Source of the DNA: Aquilaria yunnanensis
Lineage: Eukaryota; Streptophyta; Magnoliopsida; Malvales; Thymelaeaceae
DNA: 64,000 nucleotides
Reading direction: 5' to 3'
NCBI GenBank assembly: GCA_039654915.1
Contig: CM077599.1
Coordinates: 78,770,001-78,834,000 of the forward strand
Position numbers and translations under genes: made by a program. This document shows positions 1 through 11,656 of the stretch, piece by piece. Each line of letters opens with the position of its first letter. The first letter of the stretch is position 1. Below the pieces are notes generated by a model. It was not told where the DNA came from. It was given only the letters and a program-made list of their open reading frames with translations, and made no database searches.

Positions 1-1136
1 CGGAAAGAGTTGGAAAATAATTGGGTACATGGTTTCCATGACTTATATCCTAAGGTATAGTGGAAACCAATATATGGAAACACATTTGGCGTGTAAGAAA
101 CAAGTAAAAAAGTTGTCAAATTTTTTTATTGGTTTCTTGATTAATTTCCTAGTTTATTGTGGCTAGAATTATGGTCAATGTCACCAGATTTAATGATCTT
201 TAGTTACTTGTAAAACAAATAATAGAAACCAAGTTTTTAGTGATTTTAACAAAACTTGGGTTATAAATAACTTAAGGGCCTAATATGTAAAGTCCAAGAA
301 AAGGGCTAGGTTTTGATCACTTAAACCACGTGAGAAATTGTTTAATCTTGGCCCAGGAATGATTTATTATATTGTTAAATGATCAATTATAGGTAATTAC
401 AAGCTACTATAGGAAGACTGGAGAAGAGACTTAAAACCAAGATAGTCGAACATTGGCTAGAACATGGAATACTTGCATTTAATACTGCTAAGATAAGGGT
501 TCAATTCAGTATCACTTGCTTATTTATGCTATTGTTAGCTAGGAAATTAGTACATGGGTACAAATGGCAACATTGTCCATGAAATAAGCATAAGAAGAGT
601 AAATATAGGTAAGATAGCTCAAGGTTGGAATTAGTGTAAAATACATCTAGACCGTGGAGCAATTGTGTAGATAAAGGGTGATATGGCCTGAAGACCTTGG
701 AAGACCTAAGGGATCCTCAGAAGAGTTTATGGCATGGGAAACCTGGGTGAAGAAACTGGCATGTACTAGTCCACATGGCATGGGACATGTACAAAGGACA
801 GTTGCTTAAATGTGGTTAATGGATATATGTTTTATACTTTGGTACTATTTTAATATTTGTTTTTAAGTGCTAACTAGCCATGTCTTCTTTTGTATGTTTT
901 GTGTTTAAAATTGAATGCTGAAGCTACTCATGCATGATTATTGTTAAAACTAAGCTAGAAAGCTTAAGAGCATGTGCATCTTTTATTGAACCGCTGAGCA
1001 ACAAAATGGTAATGCAAGTAATAAACTAAGCTTTCGCATTGTAATGGCTTAACAAGGAGCCATAAGATCCCGGGAGGCATCACTCCAAACATAAGTGAGG
1101 TGGGTTTTATAATACCCGGGTAGGGTTGTGGACACA
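1..1136 (+). mobile_element. Probable 3' part of a long LTR (Gypsy-like), cut by the window start
   Basis: No coding potential. The segment ends near 1134-1136 in a GC-richer stretch containing GATCCCGGGAGGCATCACTC and a terminal ...TTGTGGACA, which looks like the U5 end of a plant Gypsy LTR. Directly after it begins the local dispersed repeat (CATCAAGATAACTTT), so this is a junction between two sequence families. The 5' end lies outside the window, so no target duplication can be tested. The exact end is uncertain by a few bases. Confidence 0.35.
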
Positions 1137-1658
1137 TCATCAAGATAACTTTAAATTACTCCCATGTGGGACAAAGCATATGCCACACTACTAAAGACAA
1201 GAAAAAAAGGCATAACCCACATGGAATCGAGGATATACTAGTATCACAATTTCAATGCTCATTATTGCTTTGCTCTATATGAAATTAAGGAGCAACTGTA
1301 TTGGTTTTAGTTTCCATGGAGATAATGGAAACCCAAAGTATATGTCACACTACTGAAAAGAAAAAAAAAAGCCCAACTCAACATAGGATTAAAAATATGC
1401 TAGTAATCACTATTTCAATGCCCATTACTGCTTCACTTAATATAAAATTGAGGTACAGCCATAGTGGTCACAATTTTCCTAGGGATTATATAGTGTTAAA
1501 AACATCAAGATAACTTTGAATTTCTCCCACGTGGAACCAAGGCATATGCCACACTACTAAAAAGAAAAAAATAAGGCAAAACTCAATATAGAATTGAAGA
1601 GATGCTAATAATCATAATATAAAAGCTTATTATTGCTTCGCTCAATATGAAATCGTGG
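1137..1658 (+). repeat. Dispersed ~180-bp repeat family, copies A-C
   Basis: Three head-to-tail diverged copies. Recurrent words are CATATGCCACACTACTAAA (near 1179 and 1543; variant near 1339), an A-rich tract, then AATTTCAATGCTCATTATTG-like sequence and a GAAATTGAGGTGCAACCAT-like end. Further copies lie at about 2551-2750, 3200-3340 and 3700-3870. No protein is encoded; the 70-residue frame at 1301-1513 is incidental. Copy C is interrupted by the element at 1659-2550. Confidence 0.7.
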
Positions 1659-2550
1659 TAGGGCTGTAGATTTCGGGTTTAGGGTCAAGGCTGGGTTCGG
1701 GTCAGAACCCAAAAATTTTCAGGAACTTCTCTATCTAAAAAATATAACCCAACCCAATCCAATTGATTGGCTTAACACAAATTGACCCTAATAAAAAAAT
1801 ATAAGGTTAGGGTCGGGTTTACCTGACATAAACCCAACACCCCACCATCAGCGAGGGACGACGACGAATAATGAACTAAAGAACAATGGCAAACGGTAAA
1901 CCAAAGGCTGACAAGGAACCCTTTGGCAGAGCTACAGGTGAGGGGTGTTGAGAAAGAAATCAACCGCTAGGCAACAGTGACTATCTTGTGTGGTTTTTAG
2001 AAGGAGAATTGGAGATCGATAGAAGACAATGACGACCAATGAACTAGAGGACGACGATGACCAAAAGGGCAAATAAAGAGGGTGGAGGAGGGAAGTCAAC
2101 GACGGTGATTGGAAAGGAGGAAGGAGGAAGCTATGCGAATGGAGGTGGAGGCTATTTAGTGTGAGGACGAATCAGGTGACGGCTGAAGGAGAAGGACGGA
2201 TATATGGACAAATGCTGAGAAGCCAGCAGGTTGAGGATGCCGTGCCTATGCATGTTCAATGGAATTCTTGGGACTAGGGACTCACTTAACTTAATTAGGT
2301 TAGGGTTAGTCACTTGGGCTAGCAGACTAGCAACTAACAGGCTCAAATTAGTGCAATAGGCTGGGCTAGGGGCTTATATTTTGGTCAATTGGGTAGTTTC
2401 AAGTTCGACCCAAACCAATCCAATTTGTTAGTTTTTGAATAGGCTCGGGTTCGAGTTGGCCCGAATACTACTTTTCTACTCCTTTGACCCAACAGTAACC
2501 CAAAAAATAGAGTTGGGTTTAGGGTTTAGTGCCAAAAGCTTTCGCCCCTA
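1659..2550. mobile_element. Non-autonomous hAT-like element nested in the dispersed repeat
   Basis: Ends TAGGGCTGTAG... and ...TTTCGCCCCTA (reverse complement TAGGGGCGAAA) form short imperfect terminal inverted repeats. It is flanked by the 8-mers AATCGTGG (1651-1658) and GGTCGAGG (2551-2558), which match at 5 of 8 positions as a decayed 8-bp target duplication would. Removing the insert rejoins the repeat (GAAATCG + AGGTGCAACC), as in the uninterrupted copies near 1450 and 2700. Subterminal regions are rich in GGGTTCGGGTC-like words. No transposase is visible. Confidence 0.6.
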
Positions 2551-3884
2551 GGTCGAGGTGCAACCAAATGGTCCCAATTTCCTTAAACTATTAAACATAT
2601 GTCACATCACTAAAGATGGAAAAATGGCGTAACTCCACATGGAAATGAAATATTCTAATATTACAATTTCAATACTCATTACTACTTCAATCAATGTGAA
2701 ATCAAGGTGCAACCATATTTATTTTAGTTTCCTTAGAGATCAAGGTCAGGTCAGGATTTCAAGTTGAGGAGAGCAGGACTGTGGAACTTTTAATATATGT
2801 GTGTGTAACTTCATTCAAATTACAGAAAAAATATACTTTTTTTTGTACAGATGGAAAAAAATATATTAAAATTATAGTTAAAGCCCTTATGATTAAAAAT
2901 ATTGGAACTTACTAATTTTAATCTCTACAGCCATGTAGTGATTTTAGTATGAAATTCATTGAAATCAATAATAAAATAAAAAAAGGATTAATATCTTTCA
3001 GATATATTAATACTAATATTGGGTATAAATTTTACATAAAAAAGATTAAAATTAATCTTTTTTACTATTTAATTTTTTAAAATAATTTATAAAACACATA
3101 TCATATATATGAGGGCTAGGGGCCGAGAAACCCCTAACCCCTTTTGGCTGTGCCCCTATTGGAGAAGATGCACATTATAAAAACCAATATAATATTAATT
3201 TTCTTCTGTGTGGTACGTATCAAAGTATATGTCACACTATAAAAAAAAAAAAAGGAAAAGAGGGGGGGTACACAATTCAACATGGAATCAAGCATATGCT
3301 AGGAATCAGAGTCTCAATACTCATTATTGTTCTTGGACTAGTGGAAGCTTTTTGATCTAGGGAGAAATGGTGAAAGAGAGTGTTATTATTTTTAGTTCTG
3401 GGACTCATATGTATCAATGGGTATAGTTCAATCCTTTCAGTTATCCAACACACTTAACAAAATATTCAATGAGGAAATGAAATGTTCTCCTCATTAGTTA
3501 TGTATGTGATTAATTTGCCCATGTTAAAAACAAAAGTAGTAGATATTTCATTTGAACGAAAATGTTAGTGATGGATTTAACATCGGTGGCTGATATGTGC
3601 TATATAACTTGAGTAGCCAATTTACCAATTTTCCCAGAAGAATTTTAATCTTTTTGTACCTAGCCTACAACAATGATCATGTCCCACTTCTTGTGGAAGG
3701 CATCTCTCATGTGGAACCAAGATATATGTCATGCTACTAAAGGAGGGAAAAAAAAGGGGTTGGATATGAATACTTGCACGACTCAATATGGAATTGAGGA
3801 TTTGGTAAGAGAAAATATTGTTGGAGGTTGAACATATCATAAATTCAATGAATATGATTGCTTCGCTAATAATGGATGTAAATC
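2551..3884 (+). repeat. Dispersed ~180-bp repeat, copies D-F, with an AT-rich insert
   Basis: Copies near 2580-2750, 3200-3340 and 3700-3870 share CATATGTCACA(C)TACTAAA and ATGGAATTGAGGAT-like words with copies A-C. The DNA between (2760-3180) is AT-rich and ends in CCCCTTTTGGCTGTGCCCCT, resembling the tail of a hAT-type MITE; I could not pair its ends. Copy F runs to within about 15 bp of the DUF579 stop codon, so it probably supplies that gene's 3'-UTR. Confidence 0.55.
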
Positions 3885-4724
3885 TCAGCAGAACCGGCTG
3901 CCATCGTCACTGTTGTTGCTTACATTTCTGGCCGGTGGAATCTCGAAATGCCAGAGTCTCCCGGTGCCATTTATCAGATGCTTCCGGCACAGAAACTCCT
4001 CGGCGTATTCCTTCTCCACCTTCCGATCGATGTCGTGTAAGAACACATGCGTTATGCCCGACCGTTTCCGGTTCCTCGCCATTACCGCTGCTGAGAATAT
4101 CGCCCCCATCCTCCCCGGTGCCTCTGCGAAGTACCCTTTTGGTGCATCGATCATGATCACGTCCCATTCCTTGTCGTATACCTCGTCCGGAAGGTTCTCC
4201 AGTGCCAAGCTACACCTATTGTTTCCTCGGAGGAACGTTCTTGATGGCAAACACTCCGGCTCGGACCGATAATGCTGGAGAAGCTCGTTCGCTTGAGAGA
4301 GCTTTGTACGGTATCGGACAGTGTGGGCATGGAGGGCAGGGCCGAGGTCGTGGAGAACCGAGTTGACCCAATTGGGATCTTCCTCGAGGAAGAGGGTGGC
4401 ACCACCGGGGTTGAGGGAGGCCCACATTAGGGAGTCGTGACCGAGGCCGAAGACGAGGAAGTTGCAGGGGGCGAGCTTCTGAAGGACATCCAAGGAGATG
4501 GAGATCTCCTCCAGGTTCTGCTGGGGAACAGCCGTGGAGGTTGCGTAGTGGACGATGGCGCGAAGCTGGAGCGGCGTGGCTGGGTATTGGCGGCTGCGGA
4601 AGGAGCAAATGAACGGGTAGTTGGTGACGCCGAGGAAGGTGAAGATGAGCAGGGCGCCGCCGATGAGGATAGCGATTGTTGCCGTGATGAAGTATGTGTT
4701 TTGGGCATTAAACTGGCGACTCAT
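3885..4724 (-). CDS. DUF579 polysaccharide O-methyltransferase, AGM1/AGM2-type
   Basis: Single-exon gene for 279 residues. Residues 12-34 form an N-terminal membrane anchor, as in Golgi type II enzymes. A DUF579 domain follows, with PLQLRAIVHYATS (51-63), the SAM-site region CNFLVFGLGHDSLMW (87-101), FLEEDPNW (112-119) and VIMIDAPKGYFAEAPGRM further on. It ends in RFC. DUF579 proteins of the GXM and AGM groups use S-adenosylmethionine to methylate 4-O-glucuronic acid on xylan or arabinogalactan in the Golgi. The sequence recalls the Arabidopsis At1g27930/At1g67330 (AGM) group more than GXM or IRX15, but that is from memory. I chose the ATG at 4724 because it sits just before the anchor; an in-frame ATG at 4889 would add 55 residues, probably 5'-UTR. 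Domain GC is well above the surroundings, which creates long spurious antisense frames. Confidence 0.88.
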   Translation of the reverse strand: MSRQFNAQNTYFITATIAILIGGALLIFTFLGVTNYPFICSFRSRQYPATPLQLRAIVHYATSTAVPQQNLEEISISLDVLQKLAPCNFLVFGLGHDSLMWASLNPGGATLFLEEDPNWVNSVLHDLGPALHAHTVRYRTKLSQANELLQHYRSEPECLPSRTFLRGNNRCSLALENLPDEVYDKEWDVIMIDAPKGYFAEAPGRMGAIFSAAVMARNRKRSGITHVFLHDIDRKVEKEYAEEFLCRKHLINGTGRLWHFEIPPARNVSNNSDDGSRFC

Positions 4725-5109
4725 TTCTATGTTTGAAAACGTATTTGTCGTCTTAGAATGTGGAAACAAAAAGCGGGTTACATGAGGAAGACTTCCCATT
4801 TCCGTAGCACCAATTGAATTACTTTTGCTACTTTCTCTCCCGTCTGGAATCTTCACCACCATGTTATCCACTATTGCCACGTGCTTCAATAAATGAATTA
4901 CTCATAAATCTTTCCTTTAAATTTACTGTATCACATAAAATCTTTGTCGGAGAGACGGAGTAAGGCTCTAATCCTTTTCGTCGGGTTTGGATCTGATTTC
5001 GACCCAAAACCGACGTACTTAATTCATCTTTAGCTGAAAATCAATAGGCCCTTAAAGTATTATCTAGAGGGGGAAGAGAATATTTAGCAATAAGTTCTTC
5101 TCATATATA
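4725..5109 (-). promoter_or_regulatory. Upstream region of the DUF579 gene
   Basis: Short region between the chosen start codon and the solo LTR at 5115. It contains the in-frame ORF extension to 4889 and then AT-rich DNA. I see no certain TATA box. Only about 390 bp of native upstream DNA separates the start codon from the LTR, so the LTR may affect expression (inference). Confidence 0.35.
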
Positions 5110-5114
5110 AAGTC

Positions 5115-6543
5115 TGTTAGATTTGTTCCATTCATGGCTCACATTTATTTGATTTTGATGATAACAAAACATATTGGTTTTATGTGTTTCAAAGCTTTAC
5201 CTAAAGATTTATACATTGATTTTTTATTGATAAAGTTTTGATCTTTGGAAGGAAAATTATTTCATAAGTATATTTGAAGTATTTATGTTGATTCAAGCAT
5301 TGCTTGTGAAGGAAGAAATCATCTTGGAGAAAAATTCATTGAAGTTTGAAAGTTTGGAAGTAAGAAAATCCTGGAACTGCGTTTTCAACAAAGTGAAATG
5401 TTTTCAACCGAGTGAAACTGGAGTCAGTTTTCGAACCCGAGAGAATTTTATCTATGGACAAGAAAATCATTTGAGTGAAATTTTTTCAACCGAGTGAAAC
5501 TAGAGTTAGTTTTCGAACCCGAGAGAATTTTATTTCTGGACAAGAAAATCATTCGAGTGAAATTTTTTCAATCGGGTAAAACTAGACTCAGTTTTCGCAC
5601 CCGAGAGCATTTTATTTCTGGACAAGAAAATCATTCGAATGAAAAATTTTCAACCGGGTGAAACTTGGATTCCAGACCTGCACGCGAGTTTCCGATTCAA
5701 AAAATCTTTAAAAAATAAATATAAATTCATGCCACGTCAGATTCCACGTGTAGAAAGCACTGACAGCTCATTAATTACAAATATAGCCGTTGGAAGTCAA
5801 ACGTTGAATTTTGTTATCAGACAGAACTTTCAACCGAATGAAAATATTTCACCCGGGTGAAACTGGGCGACAGATGCAAAAACCTGTCAAATTTGACAGC
5901 AACGGTCACCTGCTTTCTTGGAGACATTTCTGACCTTCTCAACGGTTCTTCAACGTCTCTTTGGCCCCCAAATGAGCATAAATACATGGAGAAACACCTT
6001 GGAGATAACTCTTGGCCATTAGAAGTGAAGATTCATTATCAAATACTCATCAAAGTGTTCATCATTTGAGAAAAGAGCCAAGAGTTGTGCTTTCACTTGT
6101 ATATCTAACTTGAGTGCTATTGTGTGAGCTTGTGAGTTTGTAAACATTTAAAGTCTTAGAATCTCTTGAGTGTAGAGTGGTTTCTAGTGAGCCTTGAAGA
6201 AAACTAGAGGGTGGTTTCTAGTGAGCCTTGGAGAAAACTAGAGATTGGTTGGATGTGAACCTTGAAGAAAACACCATTGTAATCTTGATCAAGTGATAGT
6301 GGAGGAAATCTCAAGTGGGCAAGCTTGAGGAGAGGACGTAGACTCCGGTTGGTGGAGTTGAACCTCTATAAATCCCGGTGCACTCTTTCCTTTATCCTCT
6401 TTTATTTACTTGTTTTATTTGTGCTTGACATTACTTGGTTTGTTCTTGATCTTTGGTTGAGTGAATTTAGTTGTAAATTTTGATTTTGCTAAAGTTTTTA
6501 AAACAACCAATTCACCCCCCTCCTGGTTGCACTTGGGCCAACA
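5115..6543 (+). mobile_element. Solo LTR (Copia-like), copy 1, with perfect 5-bp target duplication
   Basis: Starts TGTTAGATTTG and ends ...CTTGGGCCAACA. It is flanked on both sides by AAGTC (5110-5114 and 6544-6548). The U5 end contains CCAATTCACCCCCC, a hallmark of many plant LTR ends, and there is a TATA-like CATAAATACATG near 5978, so it reads on the + strand. No primer-binding site, gag or pol follows, hence solo. It contains four 82-bp tandem units. A relative is at 28277-29977. Confidence 0.88.
5391..5700 (+). repeat. 82-bp tandem repeat inside solo LTR copy 1 (4 units)
   Basis: Units begin near 5392, 5474, 5556 and 5638. Each carries AGTGAAAT, TTTTCAACCGAGTGAAAC, TTTTCGAACCCGAGAG and GGACAAGAAAATCATT. 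The same unit occurs six times in the related LTR at 28277-29977. The frames 5285-5497 and 5639-5860 run through these repeats and are not genes. Confidence 0.85.
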
Positions 6544-6548
6544 AAGTC

Positions 6549-7458
6549 TTAGATTAAATTCATAATTTATTTTTTAAGGTGTCAGGGCTGCTGCTTTTTA
6601 GCAAGCCAACTCATATGAACTAATCAAGTGAATGTTTGAGACTGTGAGTTCATATCCGAAACTGGTGAGTGAATGTATTGACTTTTTTTTTTTTTTTGTC
6701 ATTATTGTTAAGTTTGTAATTTGTCCATAACTCTTGTTTTTTTTCCATAGCAATAGCGCACTATTGATTGGCTACTTACATGTCAAAAATTTGAAATAAA
6801 ATTGTCTAAAAATGGGTGTTTTACTTTTTTGTAGACGCAATTTTTTATCTACGATATTGTATAACATGTATAATGCACTTGTTATTTTGCAGGCTATCGG
6901 ATTGACTACAACAAATTTCAAGGCCCCGACGAGTGTGAAGAGTTGTCTTTGGAAGATCTTATTTTTTATTTGCTCTAAATCGTACAACGATAACATATCA
7001 TTCGTACTCCTTCCCTTTTATATTGAATAAATTGATTTGATACAGAGATTAAAAAAATGAAAATAATTTGTATATTGTCTCTACTTCTATCTTAACTTTG
7101 TGCATATGAATCAAGAAAGTTGAAAATAGTAAATATTAAAATGCTAGTTTGAAGGATAGTATAATACAGTAACTTACTACATGGGAGTATATATGATACA
7201 GTAATTTACTACATGTAAAAATGTTGTAAAAATTCATTCCTACCCAAAATAAAATATGTTGTAATAGTTTTGAGGGAAAAGAGCCTACACAATAGCTCCA
7301 TTTAGAAATAATTTTTGTAATTAGTATTAGACTTTTAGATAATTTATTCAACGGTGGAAATGAAAACACTGAAATTAAAAGTTAAAAGTTATACTTATAT
7401 AATTTTTTTTTTTGAAATTCTAATAATAATGGCCGATGCTAATACCGAACGGGCTCAA
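6549..7458. other. Intergenic AT-rich stretch, no gene seen
   Basis: Between the solo LTR and the Copia element. Contains poly-T near 6685 and a short repeated phrase around 7160-7215 (TACAGTAA/TTTACTACATG). Short frames on both strands at 6772-7369 have no recognisable domain and lie in AT-rich DNA. Confidence 0.6.
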
Positions 7459-7556
7459 TGTTAGCATTATTGAAGATAGAACTCTTATCCAACCGAATAG
7501 ATAGAGTTACTTGGAGTCAAATTTATCAAAGCATTCGTTCCTGACAACCGTGAATA

Positions 7557-8510
7557 ATGTCTTCCCTCAACTCTTCGGCCACCTCGTCTTTCTCCACTCC
7601 TCCTTCAGTCCCACCTCTTCTGCCTACTCCATCTCTGAACCTGGGGCATCTTATAAACATCAAGCTCGCCCGAGAAAACTATCCATTATGGAAGGCTCAA
7701 TTTCTTTCTTACCTCCAGGGTCAACGACTCCTTGGATATGTTGATGGCACTATTCAATGCCCACCTAAAATGATTGCTGGAGAAGGATCATTGGAAACAT
7801 TCGAGACAAATCAGGTCTCAAATCGTGTTTACCAAGCGTGGTTTTAACAAGACCAGATGGTCTTGAGTGCGATTCTGTCGTCGCTATTGGAGGAAATCCT
7901 TGCTCATGTTATTAACATAACTTCATCATCGAAAATTTGGACAACACTTTAACAAATGTTCTCCTCTTACTCTCATGCCAGGATCATGCAGATTCGGCTT
8001 CAATTATTTACAATGCAGAAGAATGAGCTTCATATCATAGATTACTTCCAACGTATGAAGAATTTGGCTGACACACTATCGGAATAGGTCAACCATTGCA
8101 GGAGTACAAGATTGTTTCGTATTTTTTGGCAGGTCTTGGTTCGGAGTATGACCCATTAGTCGCCTCCATCACAATGAAAATGGAACCCATATCCTTGAAT
8201 GATCTCTATGGATATTTACTGAGTTATGAGTTACATCTTGAACAACATAATGCCCCTATACAGGCTACTCCAATGGCAAATGTTGCTACTCATAATAACG
8301 AAGGCTTCAACCTAAGTCAAGGAGGCAGAAATCCTAACAATAGAGGTAGAGGTCGAGGGTGTAGTCGAGGTGGCGCAAGGGGACCAAATCAAGAAGGATT
8401 TCGCAATGAAGATAGTAGACCTCGTGCTGTCTGTCAAGTATGCCAGAAATTTGGGCACTCTACCATAACTTGCCATCATCAATTTAATCATTCTTTTCAG
8501 GGGGAGTAAA
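7557..8510 (+). pseudogene. Copia gag remnant with CCHC zinc knuckle
   Basis: Starts with a Ser/Thr-rich stretch and a capsid-like region (LGHLINIKLARENYPLWKAQ near 7640-7700), as in UBN2/Retrotran_gag plant Copia proteins. After stops and a shift near 7845-8095 it resumes (8096-8509), with a Gly/Arg-rich tail and a CCHC knuckle (CQVCQKFGHSTITC) near 8430-8475. The reading frame is broken at least twice. Confidence 0.85.
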
Positions 8511-10020
8511 ACCAATTTGCTGCATTTGCTTCTACTTCATCATATCAGGTGGACCCAAATTAGTACACAGGCAGTGGAGCAAATGACCACATTACTACCA
8601 ATCTCAGCAAACTTACAATTAGTGAAAAATACACTGGTCCCGAACAAGTTAAGGTTGGGAATGGAGTAGGTCTGTCAATCAAACACATTGGTTATTCTCA
8701 AATCCTTACCCTTTGCTCTTCCTTATCCTTGAATAATGTCATTCATGTTCCTCATGTTAAGAAAAATCTGATTTCCGTTAGTAAGCTTACCCATGACAAT
8801 GATGCTTTCGTTGAATTTCACCCAAATTGTTGAGGATCGATCCACGAAGAAAAAAATCCTCCAAGGGGAATGTAGAAATAGGCTTTACCAAATTTCTCAG
8901 TCTAGTGTCGTTCCATCATCTGCTCAAACGCTTATTAGGGAACGTGTTGATCCTGACCAGTGGCACAAGAGGCTTGGCCATCCTTCATTCTCTACAGTAT
9001 ATAAGGTTATACGCCAAAATAAACTCCCATTGCCGAAAGGACAAACCCAATATGATCTGTGATGCGTGCCAACAAGCCAAAAGTCACTAGTTACCATTCA
9101 ATAGTTCTGATTCTTTTTCTAAAATTCCATTAGACCTTGTTTTCTCTAATGTTTGGGGTCCAGCACCTTTTTCTGTTAACGGCTTTCGTTATTTTGTTAG
9201 CTTTATTGATAACTTTAGCAAATTTGTTTGGCTTTATCCTATTGCCCATAAATATGATGTTTACAAAATTTTCTTACAATGGCAAAAACATGTCAAACGT
9301 CTGCTATATAGGAAAGTTAAAAGAATGCAAACAGATTGTGGTGGTGAGTATTAAAAACTTCACACCTTCTTCCATTCCATTGGTATTGAACACCGAGTCT
9401 CCTGCTCACATACACACCAACAAAATGCCTTAGCAGAACGAAAACATAGACATATCATTGAAACTGATATGTCCCTCCTTCCACAAGCCTCTATGCCATT
9501 AAAATTCTGGGATGATACATTTCGTTCTGCATGCTATTTAATCAACAGATTACCCAGTCTTGTTATCCAACATCAATGTCCTTTTGGAACGATTATTTCA
9601 TGTAAAACCTGATTACTCCTTTCTCAAGGTCTTTGGGTGTGCTTGCTGGCCTTATCTTCAACCCTACCACCCTACCAAATTTGAATTTTGCTCTATGTAG
9701 TGTGTATTCATTGGGTATAGTAGTCAACATAAAGGATACAAGTGCTTGCATATGCCTACTGGTCAGGTTTATATCTCACGAAATGTTGTGTTTAATGAAA
9801 CTTTGTTTCCCTTCTCACAACTTTCCAGTACAGGTCCTTCACCCACGGAACCCTTGGAGGTATCACCAATACCTCGACCTTCTGCCATAGACATATCCAC
9901 TCCAACCGAACCATCCAACTTCACAAATTCCACAACCTTATCTCCACCAATTGAGTCTGACGATATGTCACATACTACTGGCTCTCCTGCTTTGAATCTG
10001 CCACTCTCTGCTCCTCATCC
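8511..10020 (+). pseudogene. Copia protease and integrase remnants
   Basis: The protease active-site region near 8560-8590 reads YTGSGANDHIT: the expected Asp-Ser-Gly triad is Gly-Ser-Gly and a stop precedes it. A GAG-pre-integrase segment follows (WHKRLGHPSFSTVYKVI, 8960-9010), then the zinc-binding CDACQQAKSH near 9058-9090, and a broken integrase core (9130-9600) in shifting frames. The linker at 9750-10020 is Pro/Ser/Thr-rich, as is usual before Copia reverse transcriptase. Confidence 0.8.
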
Positions 10021-11656
10021 CATGTAAACGCGTCTTCGCAATAATATCAGGAAACCCAAAAAGTTCACAGATGGCACAATGGATTATATCTCCACAACCT
10101 TCGTTGATTATGAGGAACCCGATTGCTATTTAACAGCCATCAAATCACAATACTAGATGGAGGCAATGGATATTGAATATACAGCTTTAACGAAGAATTA
10201 AACTTGGACGCTTGTTTCATCACGGAACGACATGAACCTAATTGATTGCAAATGGGTCTTTAAACTCAAGAGGAAGGCTGATGGGAGTATCAAAAGACAC
10301 AGAGCAAGACTTGTTGCCAAGCGAGACAAACAGCAACACAGAGTGGATTATCATGATACGTATAGTCCAGTGGTCAAGCCCGCCACGATTCACACAATTA
10401 TTTCTCTTGCAGTCTTGAAAGGCTGGGACATACATCAAATAGATGTCCAAAATGCATTTTTGCATGGGTATTTAAATGAAGCAGTGTACATGAAACAACC
10501 TACTGGATATGTGCATCCTGATTTTCTCAATCATGTCTGCCGGCTGCATAAAGCTCTCTATTGGTTGAAACAAGCACCTAAGGCATGGTATTCTCGATTG
10601 AGTTCATGGCTTCTTGAACTTGGGTTCACTTCTTCTAAGGTTGATAATTCACTCTTTATATTACAAGAATGAGGTGTTACAGTTTATATTTTAATTTATG
10701 TTGATGATATCCTCATCCTTGGTTCTTCATCAATGATTGTTGACAAGTTGTTACAGGAGCTTCGAAAAGACTTTGCTATAAAGGACTTGGGGATCCTAAG
10801 TTATTTTCTCGGCATTGAAGTCCTTATAGATCAATATGGTCTAATTCTTTCTCAGCAAAGGTACATCCATGAGTTATTGGCTCAGACAAATATGCTTGAA
10901 ACCAAGCCAATGTCGACTCTCATGTCAATTGGAGAAAAAATGTCTAAAGATGATGGCAAAGCACTTACTGATGCTACCCAATATCGAAGAATAGTCAGAG
11001 CTCTCCAGTACATCACTCTCACAAGACCTGATATATCATTTGCTGTTAACAAAGTCTGCCAATATATGCACTCTCCATCAACAACACACTGGGCAATAGT
11101 CAAGCGCATCATTCGATACCTGCGGAACACACATGCATTTAGGTTGTGCATTTGGAAATCAGAATCAACTTGCTTCAGCGCCTTCTCAGACGCAGACTGG
11201 GCAAGGTATCAGGATGACAGGCGCTCAACCAGTGGCTATGTTGTTTTTCTGGGATCAAACTTGGTGTCATGGAGCTTGAGAAAATAGCCTATTGTTTCAT
11301 GTTCAAGCACAGAAGCTGAGTATAGATCGTTGGCTAATGCTATAGCTTAATTAACATGGCTTCAATCGCTACTTTCTGAGTTGGGAGTGTTCTAGCCGCA
11401 CCCTCCAATACTTTGGTGTGATAATCTTGGAGCCACATATCTCATGGCAAATCCTATGTTCCATGCTAGAGCAAAACATATAGAGATTGATTTCCATTTT
11501 GTTCGAGAGAAGGTTGCACAAAGAAACTTGGAGGTTCGGTTCATATCTACCAAAGATCAAGTTGCTGATATCTTAACTAAACCACTATCTTCAAAGGAGT
11601 TTCAGAAGTTCCGATTCAATCTCAACGTGACCACAAGACCCTTAAGATTGCAGGGG
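10021..11656 (+). pseudogene. Copia reverse transcriptase and RNase H remnants
   Basis: Reverse transcriptase motifs: CKWVFKLKRKADGSIKRHRA and ARLVAK (10250-10320), DVQNAFLHG (10440-10470), then YVDDILIL near 10697-10720 with the catalytic Asp pair intact. The RNase H region shows SDADWA (11188-11206), SSTEAEYRSL (11304-11335) and ADILTKPL (11560-11590). Stops occur near 10670, 11285, 11346 and 11394. It ends directly before the polypurine tract and right LTR. Confidence 0.9.

Noticed and set aside
3907..4736. Five long frames overlapping the DUF579 gene (both strands)
   Set aside because: They are antisense or shifted readings of GC-rich coding DNA; only the minus frame ending at 3885 has the DUF579 motifs.
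5285..6069. Three plus frames in the first solo LTR
   Set aside because: They run through the 82-bp repeats and LTR sequence, and a similar but not identical frame appears in copy 2.
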